This document shows, piece by piece, positions 1 to 8,383 of a stretch of 9,635 bases of DNA. The stretch's first letter is position 1, and every line of letters begins with the position of its first letter. Location: assembly GCA_007116755.1 (NCBI GenBank), contig SKHU01000152.1, positions 1 to 9,635 on the forward strand. Reading direction: 5' to 3'. The notes under the pieces are model-generated. The model was given only the letters and a program-made list of their open reading frames with translations. It did not search any database and had not been told where the DNA came from. This stretch comes from Alphaproteobacteria bacterium. GTDB lineage: Bacteria; Pseudomonadota; Alphaproteobacteria; Micavibrionales; CSBR16-224. Made by a program: the position numbers and the translations under genes.

Positions 1-198
1 TATACGCCCGTCTTGCTGCAGCCGCAGGAAAGTTTCGCCGCAGGGCTGGTCGGCGAGAATATCGACTGGGAAAAACTGAAAAGCGCCGCGCCCGATATTT
101 TTCTGGCCGGACCGCAGAATATGATGCGCCATACGCTGTCGCTTTTCAAGGCGCACGGCATTCCGCCGGAGAAAATCCATTACGATAAATTCTGGTAG
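1..198 (+). CDS. C-terminal end of a flavin/ferredoxin reductase-type oxidoreductase (partial)
   Basis: The reading frame is open from base 1 and ends at TAG, so this is the last 65 residues of a gene that starts outside the window. The motif DIFLAGPQNMMRHTL, followed by GIPPEKIHYDKFW, is the classic end of the FNR-type NAD(P)-binding domain. In that family a (C/A)GP-x-x-M loop contacts the nicotinamide, and a final I-H-x-E/D-x-F segment closes the fold. Such domains pass electrons between NAD(P)H and FAD, in ferredoxin/flavodoxin reductases, ferric-reductase-like membrane proteins or oxygenase reductases. The FAD-binding part is not visible, so the subfamily cannot be decided. The usual Cys of the CGP loop is Ala here, which is seen in some members. 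No SD-preceded start lies within the fragment; the TTG at 13 is just an internal leucine codon. The family assignment is fairly secure and the exact substrate is unknown. Confidence 0.75.
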   Translation, partial: YTPVLLQPQESFAAGLVGENIDWEKLKSAAPDIFLAGPQNMMRHTLSLFKAHGIPPEKIHYDKFW

Positions 199-212
199 AA
201 AGCCAAAAACGC

Positions 213-312
213 GTCATTCTGAGGAAGCGGTACGCGCCCGAAGAATCTCCTGAAGATACCGCAAATTCTTCGACAGATTCTTCGCCTCCGCCTTGCGGAG
301 CCTCAGAATGAC
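213..312. repeat. Palindromic intergenic repeat with 12-bp terminal inverted repeats
   Basis: The element starts with GTCATTCTGAGG (213-224) and ends with its exact reverse complement CCTCAGAATGAC (301-312). Nested inside are a second perfect inverted pair, CGAAGAATCT (239-248) with AGATTCTTCG (275-284), and a small hairpin CTCCGC-CTT-GCGGAG (286-300). It sits between the stop of the left-hand oxidoreductase and the stop of the convergent metallopeptidase gene. It has no coding capacity. This layout is that of a dispersed REP/MITE-like intergenic element; the type beginning GTCATTCTGAG is familiar from many bacterial genomes. When transcribed it could fold and act as an mRNA end or terminator for either gene. 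Copy number cannot be judged from one window. Confidence 0.75.
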
Positions 313-344
313 AGTATGAAATGATTCCGTTTGATCTTCGGCGG

Positions 345-794
345 TCAGGCCGTCAGATCAAATTCCGGCGATACGTCCTGCATATCTTCCTCATACATCT
401 CGATCTCGTCTTCGGAAAAACCGAAATGATGCCCGATTTCCTGCAGAATGACGCGGTTGACGACGGTCGTCAGCTCCTCGCCGCTTTCGCACCACAGATC
501 AAGCAGCGGACGGCGGAACAGGTGCAGCGTGTCGCGGCGGTCTTTCTTTGCGGCCAGATGCCCGATGGCGGCGGGGCCGGCGCTTTCGTAAAAGCCGAGA
601 ATGTCAAACGGCGTTTCCAGCTCCAGCTCCTGCTCGGTATAGGCGTCGGGAAAATCCTCGACCGCGACTTTCAGACGGCCGATATATTTATCCAGCCCGT
701 CGGGCAGCGCATCAATGATTGATTTTGCCAGTGCCTCGATATCCTCAAGACTTGGCGGTTCCGTAAAACTCATAATAATCGTACGGTTATCCAC
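345..794 (-). CDS. Zincin-like metallopeptidase family protein (PF06262-type) with altered HExxH
   Basis: The protein matches the small metallopeptidase (zincin-like, formerly DUF1025) family: an N-terminal FTEPPSLEDIEALA segment, a central LGFYES region, an RRPLLDLWCESGEEL stretch, and a C-terminal metal-site helix. Family members normally carry HExxHxxGxxD. Here the helix reads QEIGHHFGFSE (bases 411-443), so the first His is Gln and the Asp is Glu, while the second His is kept. Zinc binding may be weakened or lost. Three starts are possible. GTG at 794 has GGGAG at 803-807, spaced 8 bases, and is chosen here (149 residues). ATG at 773 begins exactly at the conserved MSFTEPPS but has no Shine-Dalgarno. 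ATG at 890 has AGGGGA only 4 bases away and would add a Lys/Arg-rich tail. It is divergent from phhB. Its substrate is unknown, as for most of the family. The family call is firm; activity is doubtful. Confidence 0.85.
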   Translation of the reverse strand: MDNRTIIMSFTEPPSLEDIEALAKSIIDALPDGLDKYIGRLKVAVEDFPDAYTEQELELETPFDILGFYESAGPAAIGHLAAKKDRRDTLHLFRRPLLDLWCESGEELTTVVNRVILQEIGHHFGFSEDEIEMYEEDMQDVSPEFDLTA

Positions 795-992
795 GGCCTT
801 ATCTCCCGTTTTTGTATCTGTCCCTGTTTTTTTACGTCGTCTTTTGCTTCGCGTGCGGCGCAGTTTTTCTTTTATCCTCCCTGCCTGCATCCCGTCCCCT
901 GATCATCGGGTTGCATTATCGGAAAGACACGATTATTTTAATCCCTATTACGCCTTATCATCCAGTATAGCCAGAACGGGAGAAAATGAACA

Positions 993-1280
993 ATGGAAAA
1001 TCGTCTTTCCGCAGAACAAAGAGATGCGTTTTTACAAAAACACCCCGAATGGACGCATGACGCAACGCGCGATGCGATTCAAAAAACCTTTAAATTCAAA
1101 AACTTTTCCCAGGCCTTCGCCTTTATGACGCGGGTGGCGATGAAGGCGGAAAAAATGGTGCATCACCCCGAATGGTTCAATGTCTATAACCGTGTCGATG
1201 TGACGCTGACAACGCATGACACGGGCGGCTTGTCGGAAAAGGACCTGAAAATGGCCGAATATATGGAGAAAATTTCCTAA
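993..1280 (+). CDS. phhB: Pterin-4a-carbinolamine dehydratase
   Basis: This 95-residue protein has the usual length and the signature of 4a-hydroxytetrahydrobiopterin dehydratase (PCD/DCoH, EC 4.2.1.96). The motif runs E53-x3-H57-H58-P59, Y65, H75, D84, with the catalytic His pair in KMVHHPEWFNVYNRVDV. It removes water from the 4a-hydroxypterin made by aromatic amino-acid hydroxylases, so that the quinonoid pterin can be reduced again. In bacteria it is usually a partner of phenylalanine hydroxylase (phhA), but phhA is not in this window. Many bacteria carry the gene alone, where a role in other pterin metabolism such as molybdopterin has been suggested. The ATG at 993 is preceded by GGGAG at 978-982 with a spacing of 10. 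A weak promoter-like TTGCAT (911-916), 17-base spacer, TATTTT lies upstream. It converges with the histidine kinase, with 13 bases between the two stops and no obvious terminator between them. Confidence 0.93.
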   Translation: MENRLSAEQRDAFLQKHPEWTHDATRDAIQKTFKFKNFSQAFAFMTRVAMKAEKMVHHPEWFNVYNRVDVTLTTHDTGGLSEKDLKMAEYMEKIS

Positions 1281-1293
1281 AAGCAATCCGCCG

Positions 1294-3969
<2,676 letters not shown>

Positions 3970-4287
3970 AACACCCCGTACTCCAATTCCGCCCGGATAT
4001 TTCCCCCACGTCTCGCCGGTTCATTGCTATCTTCTTTAACAAAAAGGCAAAAACCGGTCAGCTCTGCTGAGCGGAGCCTGTCTTCTTTACAGTAACAAGA
4101 AATAGATAAAATTTTATTAAAATCTTCACATACCTCCACAAGCACCTATGAATAAAGAGTTTTTTAGAATCCGAACAGAAGAATTCTCTGGGCTGGATAC
4201 AGCTTTAACGCGAAAAAAGCGGCTTTAAAAAAAACCGCTTTTGCCGCAGATGAATCGCCCCTGTAGATACAAGGGCGCACGAGTCGT
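3970..4287. other. Intergenic region between lemA and the histidine kinase
   Basis: This 318-base stretch has no credible gene. It holds the lemA terminator at its right side (described separately) and must contain the promoter of the leftward histidine kinase. The middle is AT-rich and includes a perfect 12-bp palindrome ATAAAATTTTAT (4106-4117). A run CAGCTCTGCTGAGCGGAG near 4059-4076 can form only short stems. On the minus strand a TTGTGG followed by an AT-rich block could be promoter elements, but the match is too weak to call. Short open frames here are not supported by a ribosome site or a recognisable protein. Confidence 0.5.
4211..4242 (-). terminator. Rho-independent terminator of lemA
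   Basis: The arms AAAAGCGG (4215-4222) and CCGCTTTT (4235-4242) are exact reverse complements around a 12-base loop. Read on the minus strand, the stem is followed by a run of six T (4218-4213), as expected for an intrinsic terminator 45 bases past the lemA stop. The A/T arms make it look usable in both directions. The GC core is only four pairs, so strength is uncertain. Confidence 0.7.
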
Positions 4288-4860
4288 TTAAAACTTGACC
4301 TCCGGCGTTTTTTGCACGGCGGCGGATTCGGCCTCGGAAAGCTCGAAGAACGGCTTTTCCTTAAATCCGAACATATTGGCGATAATAACGGCCGGAAACT
4401 GCTGGATAGCCGTATTGAACTCGCTGGTGGCGTTGTTGAAGAAGCGCCGCGCAGCAGCAATCTTGTTCTCGACATCGGACAATTCGCTCTGCAATTGCTG
4501 GAAGTTGGGGCTGGCTTTCAAGTCGGGGTAACTCTCCGCAACAGCCATCAGACGCATCATTGCGCCGCCGAGCATACTTTCCGCAGCAGCGCGGCCTTCA
4601 ATATCGCCGCCGGACGCTCTCATGGCGCTGGCGCGCGCTTCGGTAACTTCCGTCAGTACCTTGTCCTCATGCTTTGCGTAACCTTTGACGGTGTTCACCA
4701 GATTGGGAATCAGATCGTGGCGCAGCTTCAGTTGCACGTCGATATCGGAAAATGCGTTGCGGCGCCTTTGCCGGAGCTTAACAAAACGGTTGTAGATCCA
4801 GATAAACAGTCCGGCAACCGCGAACAGAAGAACCAGAATTGTAATAAGTGTCGTATTCAT
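4288..4860 (-). CDS. lemA: LemA family membrane-anchored protein
   Basis: This 190-residue protein has one N-terminal membrane segment (about residues 4-24, TLITILVLLFAVAGLFIWIY) and then the LemA helical domain. Clear family landmarks are FSDIDVQLKLRHDLIPNLV, VKGYAKHEDKVLTEVTEARA, a central ENKIAAARRFFNNATSEFNT, and the C-terminal FPAVIIANMFGFKEKPFF ending in PEVKF. LemA proteins are widespread and membrane-anchored, but their biochemical role is not settled; the name comes from a Listeria antigen. Many genomes place lemA beside TPM-domain or HtpX-type protease genes, and none is visible here. Instead it follows the Sel1-repeat gene by 54 bases on the same strand, so the two are probably co-transcribed, ending at the hairpin at 4211-4242. 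An AAGAAGG-like ribosome site lies about 10 bases before the ATG. Family assignment is confident. Confidence 0.95.
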   Translation of the reverse strand: MNTTLITILVLLFAVAGLFIWIYNRFVKLRQRRRNAFSDIDVQLKLRHDLIPNLVNTVKGYAKHEDKVLTEVTEARASAMRASGGDIEGRAAAESMLGGAMMRLMAVAESYPDLKASPNFQQLQSELSDVENKIAAARRFFNNATSEFNTAIQQFPAVIIANMFGFKEKPFFELSEAESAAVQKTPEVKF

Positions 4861-4914
4861 TTCTTTTCAACCTTCTTTATTCTATTGATTGGAATTTATG
4901 TTTTTTACCGTTTT

Positions 4915-6246
4915 TTACTGCGCCCTTATGTTGCTGCGCACCGGACCTGTCTGGGGCTGCCATGACGCGACCTGATTCTTTGCCCGGAAGAGTTGTTCCT
5001 CCGTCAAAATACTGGAGACGCGGATACGCTGGATAATCGCATTTTCCTTGGCAGGGCCGCCGGGCAAATTCATTGCCGCCAGCGCATACCATTTATAGGC
5101 CTCAACCTGATTGGCGCGGATACCGTTCGCCCCTTCAAAATAAATGCGGGCAAGCTCCATCTGCGCTTCGGGATGTCCGCGATCAGCTGCCTGCCTGTAC
5201 AAAGTGACGGCCTGATTCATACGCGCTTGTATCCCCTGCCCAAACTGTTCGTAAAACCGTGCCAGCGGTACAAAAGCCGGTATATAATCCTGTTCGGCCG
5301 ATTTGCGCAGCCACGCCACAGCTTCCCGCTCATCCTTATCAACCCCCCGGCCTTGCGCATACATCAGACCCAGACGGTACTGCGCACCGGCATGCCCTTC
5401 ACGCGCTGCGCGAAAATACCATCTGGCGGCATCATCATCTCCTTGAGAAACACCTTCGATACCGATTTCATAAAGCCGTCCGAGATTAAACTGTGCGCTG
5501 ATATCGCCCTGTTCCGCGGCCAGAATATACCATGATATGGCCCGCATATAATCCTGCTGTGTGCCCATCCCGCGGCGATGCATGAAGGCCATGGCCATCT
5601 GCGCATCCGCATCCCCCTGACGCGCGGCATATTCATACCAGCGCAGCGCCTCTTCGTAATTCTGGTCGACACCCGTGCCGCGCAGATACATCGTCGCCAG
5701 ATTATACTGCGCCCGTACATTCCCCTGCAAAGCCGCCTGCATATACCATTGCGCCGCCAGTTGTTCATCCTTTTGCCAGCCGCGACCCGAACGCAGCATT
5801 GTCGCCAGATTGTTCTGCGCCACCGCATCACCGCGACGCGCCGCAAGCGTGTACCATTTAAAGGCTTCCTCATCATTCTGCTGTACACCGCGCCCGACAC
5901 TATAGGCATAGCCGAGATAACTCTGCGCAGGCAGATAGCCCTGCTCCGCCGATTTCCGGTACCAATTGACAGCCTTATGCGGATCGCGCCCGAGTCCGGC
6001 ACCGGTATCGGTCATATAGCCGATATAATATTGTGCGCGCATATCACCGTCCTGCGCAAGCCGCAGGAAGTGTTGCGCTGCAAGCTGGTTATCCCCTTGG
6101 GAAAATGCGCGCAAACCTGTCTGAAAACTGGGCTGAAACCCGCCGCGTGCCTGCGCTGCCGCTTCCTGTACAAAACAAAAGGCAGCAAAAACCAGCACAG
6201 AAAAAAGATAGGCAAAATCTTTTATAACCGGTATTTTTATCACCAT
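4915..6246 (-). CDS. Secreted Sel1-like repeat (TPR-like) protein
   Basis: This 443-residue protein begins with a signal peptide: a hydrophobic run at about 12-27, then EAAAQA, with likely cleavage after AAA. The rest is a solenoid of about nine or ten Sel1-like repeats of 36-37 residues. Each follows the pattern AQ-x-x-L-G-x-x-Y-x-x-G-x-G-V-x-x-(D/N)-x-x-x-A-x-x-W-Y-x-x-A-A-x-x-G. Good examples are AQYNLATMYLRGTGVDQNYE and AQYRLGLMYAQGRGVDKDER. The tail, ILTEEQLFRAKNQVASW, is the usual end of such proteins. Sel1 proteins are protein-binding scaffolds, and periplasmic ones often serve envelope or signalling functions; the partner here is unknown. It is upstream of lemA on the same strand, 54 bases apart. 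Its own leader contains an imperfect hairpin and a TTAA-N7-TTAA box. The ATG is followed directly by GTG; a GAGGGA lies rather far upstream (8 bases or more), so the ribosome site is weak. Confidence 0.92.
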   Translation of the reverse strand: MVIKIPVIKDFAYLFSVLVFAAFCFVQEAAAQARGGFQPSFQTGLRAFSQGDNQLAAQHFLRLAQDGDMRAQYYIGYMTDTGAGLGRDPHKAVNWYRKSAEQGYLPAQSYLGYAYSVGRGVQQNDEEAFKWYTLAARRGDAVAQNNLATMLRSGRGWQKDEQLAAQWYMQAALQGNVRAQYNLATMYLRGTGVDQNYEEALRWYEYAARQGDADAQMAMAFMHRRGMGTQQDYMRAISWYILAAEQGDISAQFNLGRLYEIGIEGVSQGDDDAARWYFRAAREGHAGAQYRLGLMYAQGRGVDKDEREAVAWLRKSAEQDYIPAFVPLARFYEQFGQGIQARMNQAVTLYRQAADRGHPEAQMELARIYFEGANGIRANQVEAYKWYALAAMNLPGGPAKENAIIQRIRVSSILTEEQLFRAKNQVASWQPQTGPVRSNIRAQ

Positions 6247-6268
6247 GCGTCTTCTGTTCCCTCGAAAC

Positions 6269-6289
6269 GGTCTTTTCTTGAAAAGAACC
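6269..6289 (-). promoter_or_regulatory. Imperfect palindrome/hairpin in the sel1 leader
   Basis: GGTCTTTTC (6269-6277) pairs with GAAAAGAACC (6280-6289) with a single bulged A, giving a near-symmetrical 21-base element 23 to 43 bases before the sel1 ATG. It has no T-run after it on the minus strand, so it is unlikely to be a terminator. It could be a leader hairpin or a repressor site. No regulator can be assigned. Confidence 0.35.
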
Positions 6290-6325
6290 TTCTCTTGTAT
6301 AAAACCTTATTCTAGCTTTTTTGTT

Positions 6326-6340
6326 TTAAATTAGTTTTAA
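6326..6340. promoter_or_regulatory. Candidate CtrA box TTAA-N7-TTAA
   Basis: TTAA at 6326-6329 and TTAA at 6337-6340 are separated by exactly seven bases, matching the consensus for the alphaproteobacterial cell-cycle regulator CtrA. The site reads equally on both strands and lies 80-94 bases upstream of the sel1 start, in an intergenic region. The surroundings are AT-rich, which raises the chance of a random match. No ctrA gene is in the window. Confidence 0.4.
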
Positions 6341-6360
6341 AACCCCGCAGTCTCTGCGAT

Positions 6361-6395
6361 AAAAACAAAAAAAACACCCTTTCCAAATCAGGGCA
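6361..6395 (-). terminator. Probable terminator after gapR
   Basis: On the minus strand, about 58 bases past the gapR stop, TGCCCT (6395-6390) can pair with AGGGTG (6380-6375) around a nine-base loop. Two of the six pairs are G-U. A long T-rich run follows, T8 then G then T5 (6374-6361). The T-tract is strong but the stem is weak. A second small hairpin, CGCAG-TCT-CTGCG (6346-6358), lies directly beyond and may contribute. Confidence 0.5.
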
Positions 6396-6452
6396 ATTTT
6401 TATCTTACGGGCGTGAAAACAAAAGGTCTAGAAAATTATTGTCGCGAATATT

Positions 6453-6701
6453 TTATTCCGCCATTCCGACGGCAGCCATATAGAGTTCAAGCAACTCGTT
6501 TTCTTCCCGCCGCTTTTCAAGATCCATTTTGCGCAGCGAGATCATTTTGCGAATGATTTTCGGTTCAAACCCGACCGCTTTCGCTTCCGCATAAATTTCC
6601 TTGATATCCTCGGCCAGCGCCTTTTTTTCTTCTTCCAGCCTTTCGATTCTTTCGATCAGCGCTTTCAGCCTTTCGCCCGCAACACCGGTGACATCTGCCA
6701 T
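6453..6701 (-). CDS. gapR: GapR family (DUF2312) nucleoid-associated protein
   Basis: This 82-residue protein is almost entirely helical and charged. It carries the family hallmarks LKALIERIERLEEEKKALAE, DIKEIYAEAKAVGFEPKIIR and a C-terminal ELLELYMAAVGMAE. It is the DUF2312 family, whose Caulobacter member GapR forms an oligomeric clamp around AT-rich, overtwisted DNA and helps type II topoisomerases during replication and the cell cycle. The length is slightly under the roughly 89 residues of the Caulobacter protein, the difference being in the N-terminal tail. The start is ATG at 6701: GAGGGA sits 7 bases upstream, homology begins there, and the upstream in-frame ATG at 6743 has no ribosome site. 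It is transcribed away from the carboxypeptidase gene, with AT-rich phased A-tracts between them. A plausible promoter is at 6746-6774. The family is confined largely to Alphaproteobacteria. Confidence 0.93.
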   Translation of the reverse strand: MADVTGVAGERLKALIERIERLEEEKKALAEDIKEIYAEAKAVGFEPKIIRKMISLRKMDLEKRREENELLELYMAAVGMAE

Positions 6702-7041
6702 TTTCCGTCCCTCTTTATTTTTGAAGTTTTTCGGTTCACGCATCGAAAATGCCCTGTCTTCCGGCGATAGTCAAGATACGCCGCGATCAAAGATAAAAAA
6801 AGATGAAAAAAAGATAAAATACGGAGAAATCTTTCGATTTTTTTAAATAAAACAATGTTATGATATAAAAATAGAACGCAAACCCCCTCACGGCAGGGAA
6901 ATTTATAGACAGGAAAAAACGAAAAAGCTATGATGAGGGAATATGGGTTGCAGACGCAGAAGGTCGTCCCGCTTCCCTCGCTCTTGACGGTTTCACCGGA
7001 AAAAACAGGTAAAAAACAGGCATCAGGCGCAGGACGCATTC
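6702..7041. promoter_or_regulatory. AT-rich divergent promoter region between gapR and the carboxypeptidase gene
   Basis: This 340-base gap holds the promoters of two divergent transcription units and no gene I can support. The section around 6785-6870 is extremely AT-rich and contains A-tracts at 6795-6801, 6806-6812 and 6816-6819 and a T-tract at 6838-6844, spaced near helical-turn multiples, so it is probably curved. On the + strand, TATGAT (6859-6864) is a good -10-like hexamer without a convincing -35. TTGACG (6984-6989) is a good -35-like hexamer without a well-spaced -10. The carboxypeptidase ribosome site AGGA (7031-7034) lies at the right end. Confidence 0.55.
6746..6774 (-). promoter_or_regulatory. 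gapR: Candidate gapR promoter
   Basis: On the minus strand TTGACT (6774-6769) is followed, after exactly 17 bases, by CATTTT (6751-6746). The -35 is near consensus and the -10 is weak (three of six). Transcription would start near 6739, giving a leader of about 38 bases that contains the GAGGGA ribosome site. This is a sequence match only. Confidence 0.35.
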
Positions 7042-8370
7042 ATGACACAAATAGCCTCTCTCTTTTCCGTTTCTCTGAAATTCCTTGCTCTGGCAGCATT
7101 TACGCTCTGTCTTATGCTTCCGGCCGCACGGCCGGCAACGGCAAATCCGCTCTATGCCTCGATCGTCATTGATGCCGCCACCGGACAGGTGATCAGCGAG
7201 CGTCATGCCGATAAAATCCTGCATCCGGCCTCTCTGACAAAAATCATGACTCTTTATATGATGTTCGATGCCATGAAAACCGGACGTCTGCACCCGCACC
7301 AGCAGCTTCCCGTCTCGCAGCATGCGGCAAGCATGGTGCCGTCGAAACTGGGGCTGGCACCGGGCACGACGATCCGCGCCGATCACGCCATGGCGGCACT
7401 GATCACGCGTTCGGCCAATGACGTTGCCGTTGTTGTTGCCGAGGCGATCGGCGGCACGGAAGAAAATTTCGGCCGCATGATGACCCGCAAGGCCAGAACG
7501 CTGGGGCTGCGCCATACCGTATTTAAAAACGCATCCGGCCTGCATCATCCCGAGCAGGTCAGCACCGCGCGCGATATGGCGATACTGGCGCGCTCCCTGA
7601 TGTATTACCATCCCGAATATTACCAGTATTTCAGTATGCGCGAATTCACCTATCAGGGCACAACGCACCGCAATCATAACCATCTGATGCGCAGCTATGA
7701 CGGTATGGACGGTATCAAAACCGGTTATATCCGCGCATCGGGCTTTAACCTTGTTTCCTCCGCCGTGCGGGACGGCCGCCGCCTGATCGGTGTTGTTTTC
7801 GGCGGGCGCTCGACCCAGACCCGCAACAACCATATGGCGATGCTGCTGGATAACGGTTTTGCGCAGGCCGAGCGTCTGCGTCTGGCGCAATTCCACAAAA
7901 CGCCGCCGCTGCCGGCCAGAAAACCGGTACAGGCAAAAATCGAAGTCGCCGCAGCAGGAACGGCGGTGCAAAACAATTTCGGCGCACAAGACAGGGAAAA
8001 ATCCGGCGGTTTTGATATGATGGGGTTGATTATCGGAGAAGGCGATATCGATATGGCCGATCGTGATACGCTCAAACAAAGCGTGGCGGCAATTGCGGCG
8101 ACGGATGCAGGATTGCGTCCGGACGGCAGCAATCCGGTCTGGCAGATCCAGATCGGCGCATTCAGCTCTGCCGATGCGGCGCGCAGCGCCTTGAACACGA
8201 CGATTTCCGCCCTGACCCCCGAAACCCGCCAGAACGCAATTCCGCGTATCCTGCCGCTGCAGACGCAGCGCGGCACGATTTACCGCGCCCGCATCGCCGG
8301 TTTCACCCGCGACGGTGCCCTGAAAACCTGCGAGACCATGAACAACTGCATCATCGTCGCCGCACGCTGA
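7042..8370 (+). CDS. D-alanyl-D-alanine carboxypeptidase (PBP5/6 type, S11) with C-terminal SPOR domain
   Basis: This 442-residue exported enzyme trims the terminal D-Ala from peptidoglycan pentapeptides. The signal peptide covers about residues 1-34 (cleavage near ATA-N). All active-site motifs of the S11 family are present: S64-L-T-K67 in HPASLTKIMT, S124-A-N126 in ITRSANDVA, and K226-T-G228 in GMDGIKTGYIRASGFN. The catalytic domain ends near residue 290. A linker follows, and then residues 364-442 form a SPOR domain (VWQIQIGAF at its start, IYRARIAGF in the middle, a Cys pair near the end). SPOR domains bind denuded glycan strands and bring proteins to the division septum, so a septal role is likely. 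The usual amphipathic membrane anchor of PBP5 is replaced by this domain. The ATG at 7042 has AGGA 7 bases upstream. It leads a probable operon with acylphosphatase (13-base gap) and a TPR protein. Confidence 0.94.
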   Translation: MTQIASLFSVSLKFLALAAFTLCLMLPAARPATANPLYASIVIDAATGQVISERHADKILHPASLTKIMTLYMMFDAMKTGRLHPHQQLPVSQHAASMVPSKLGLAPGTTIRADHAMAALITRSANDVAVVVAEAIGGTEENFGRMMTRKARTLGLRHTVFKNASGLHHPEQVSTARDMAILARSLMYYHPEYYQYFSMREFTYQGTTHRNHNHLMRSYDGMDGIKTGYIRASGFNLVSSAVRDGRRLIGVVFGGRSTQTRNNHMAMLLDNGFAQAERLRLAQFHKTPPLPARKPVQAKIEVAAAGTAVQNNFGAQDREKSGGFDMMGLIIGEGDIDMADRDTLKQSVAAIAATDAGLRPDGSNPVWQIQIGAFSSADAARSALNTTISALTPETRQNAIPRILPLQTQRGTIYRARIAGFTRDGALKTCETMNNCIIVAAR

Positions 8371-8383
8371 TTTATACTCTGCC

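Noticed and set aside
715..1128. 137-residue + strand frame across the phhB upstream region
   Set aside because: It overlaps both the divergent metallopeptidase and phhB in other frames and has no domain signal.
5364..6002. 212-residue Arg/Met-rich frame on the minus strand
   Set aside because: It is an out-of-frame reading of the Sel1 repeats; its apparent periodicity comes from the repeated DNA of the real gene.
6702..6743. Longer gapR form starting at ATG 6743
   Set aside because: There is no ribosome site before it, and the added residues do not resemble the family; the ATG at 6701 has a clear GAGGGA.
6930..7172. Small + strand open frame upstream of and overlapping the carboxypeptidase
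   Set aside because: It has a weak ribosome site, shows no homology I recognise, and runs through the carboxypeptidase signal peptide in another frame.
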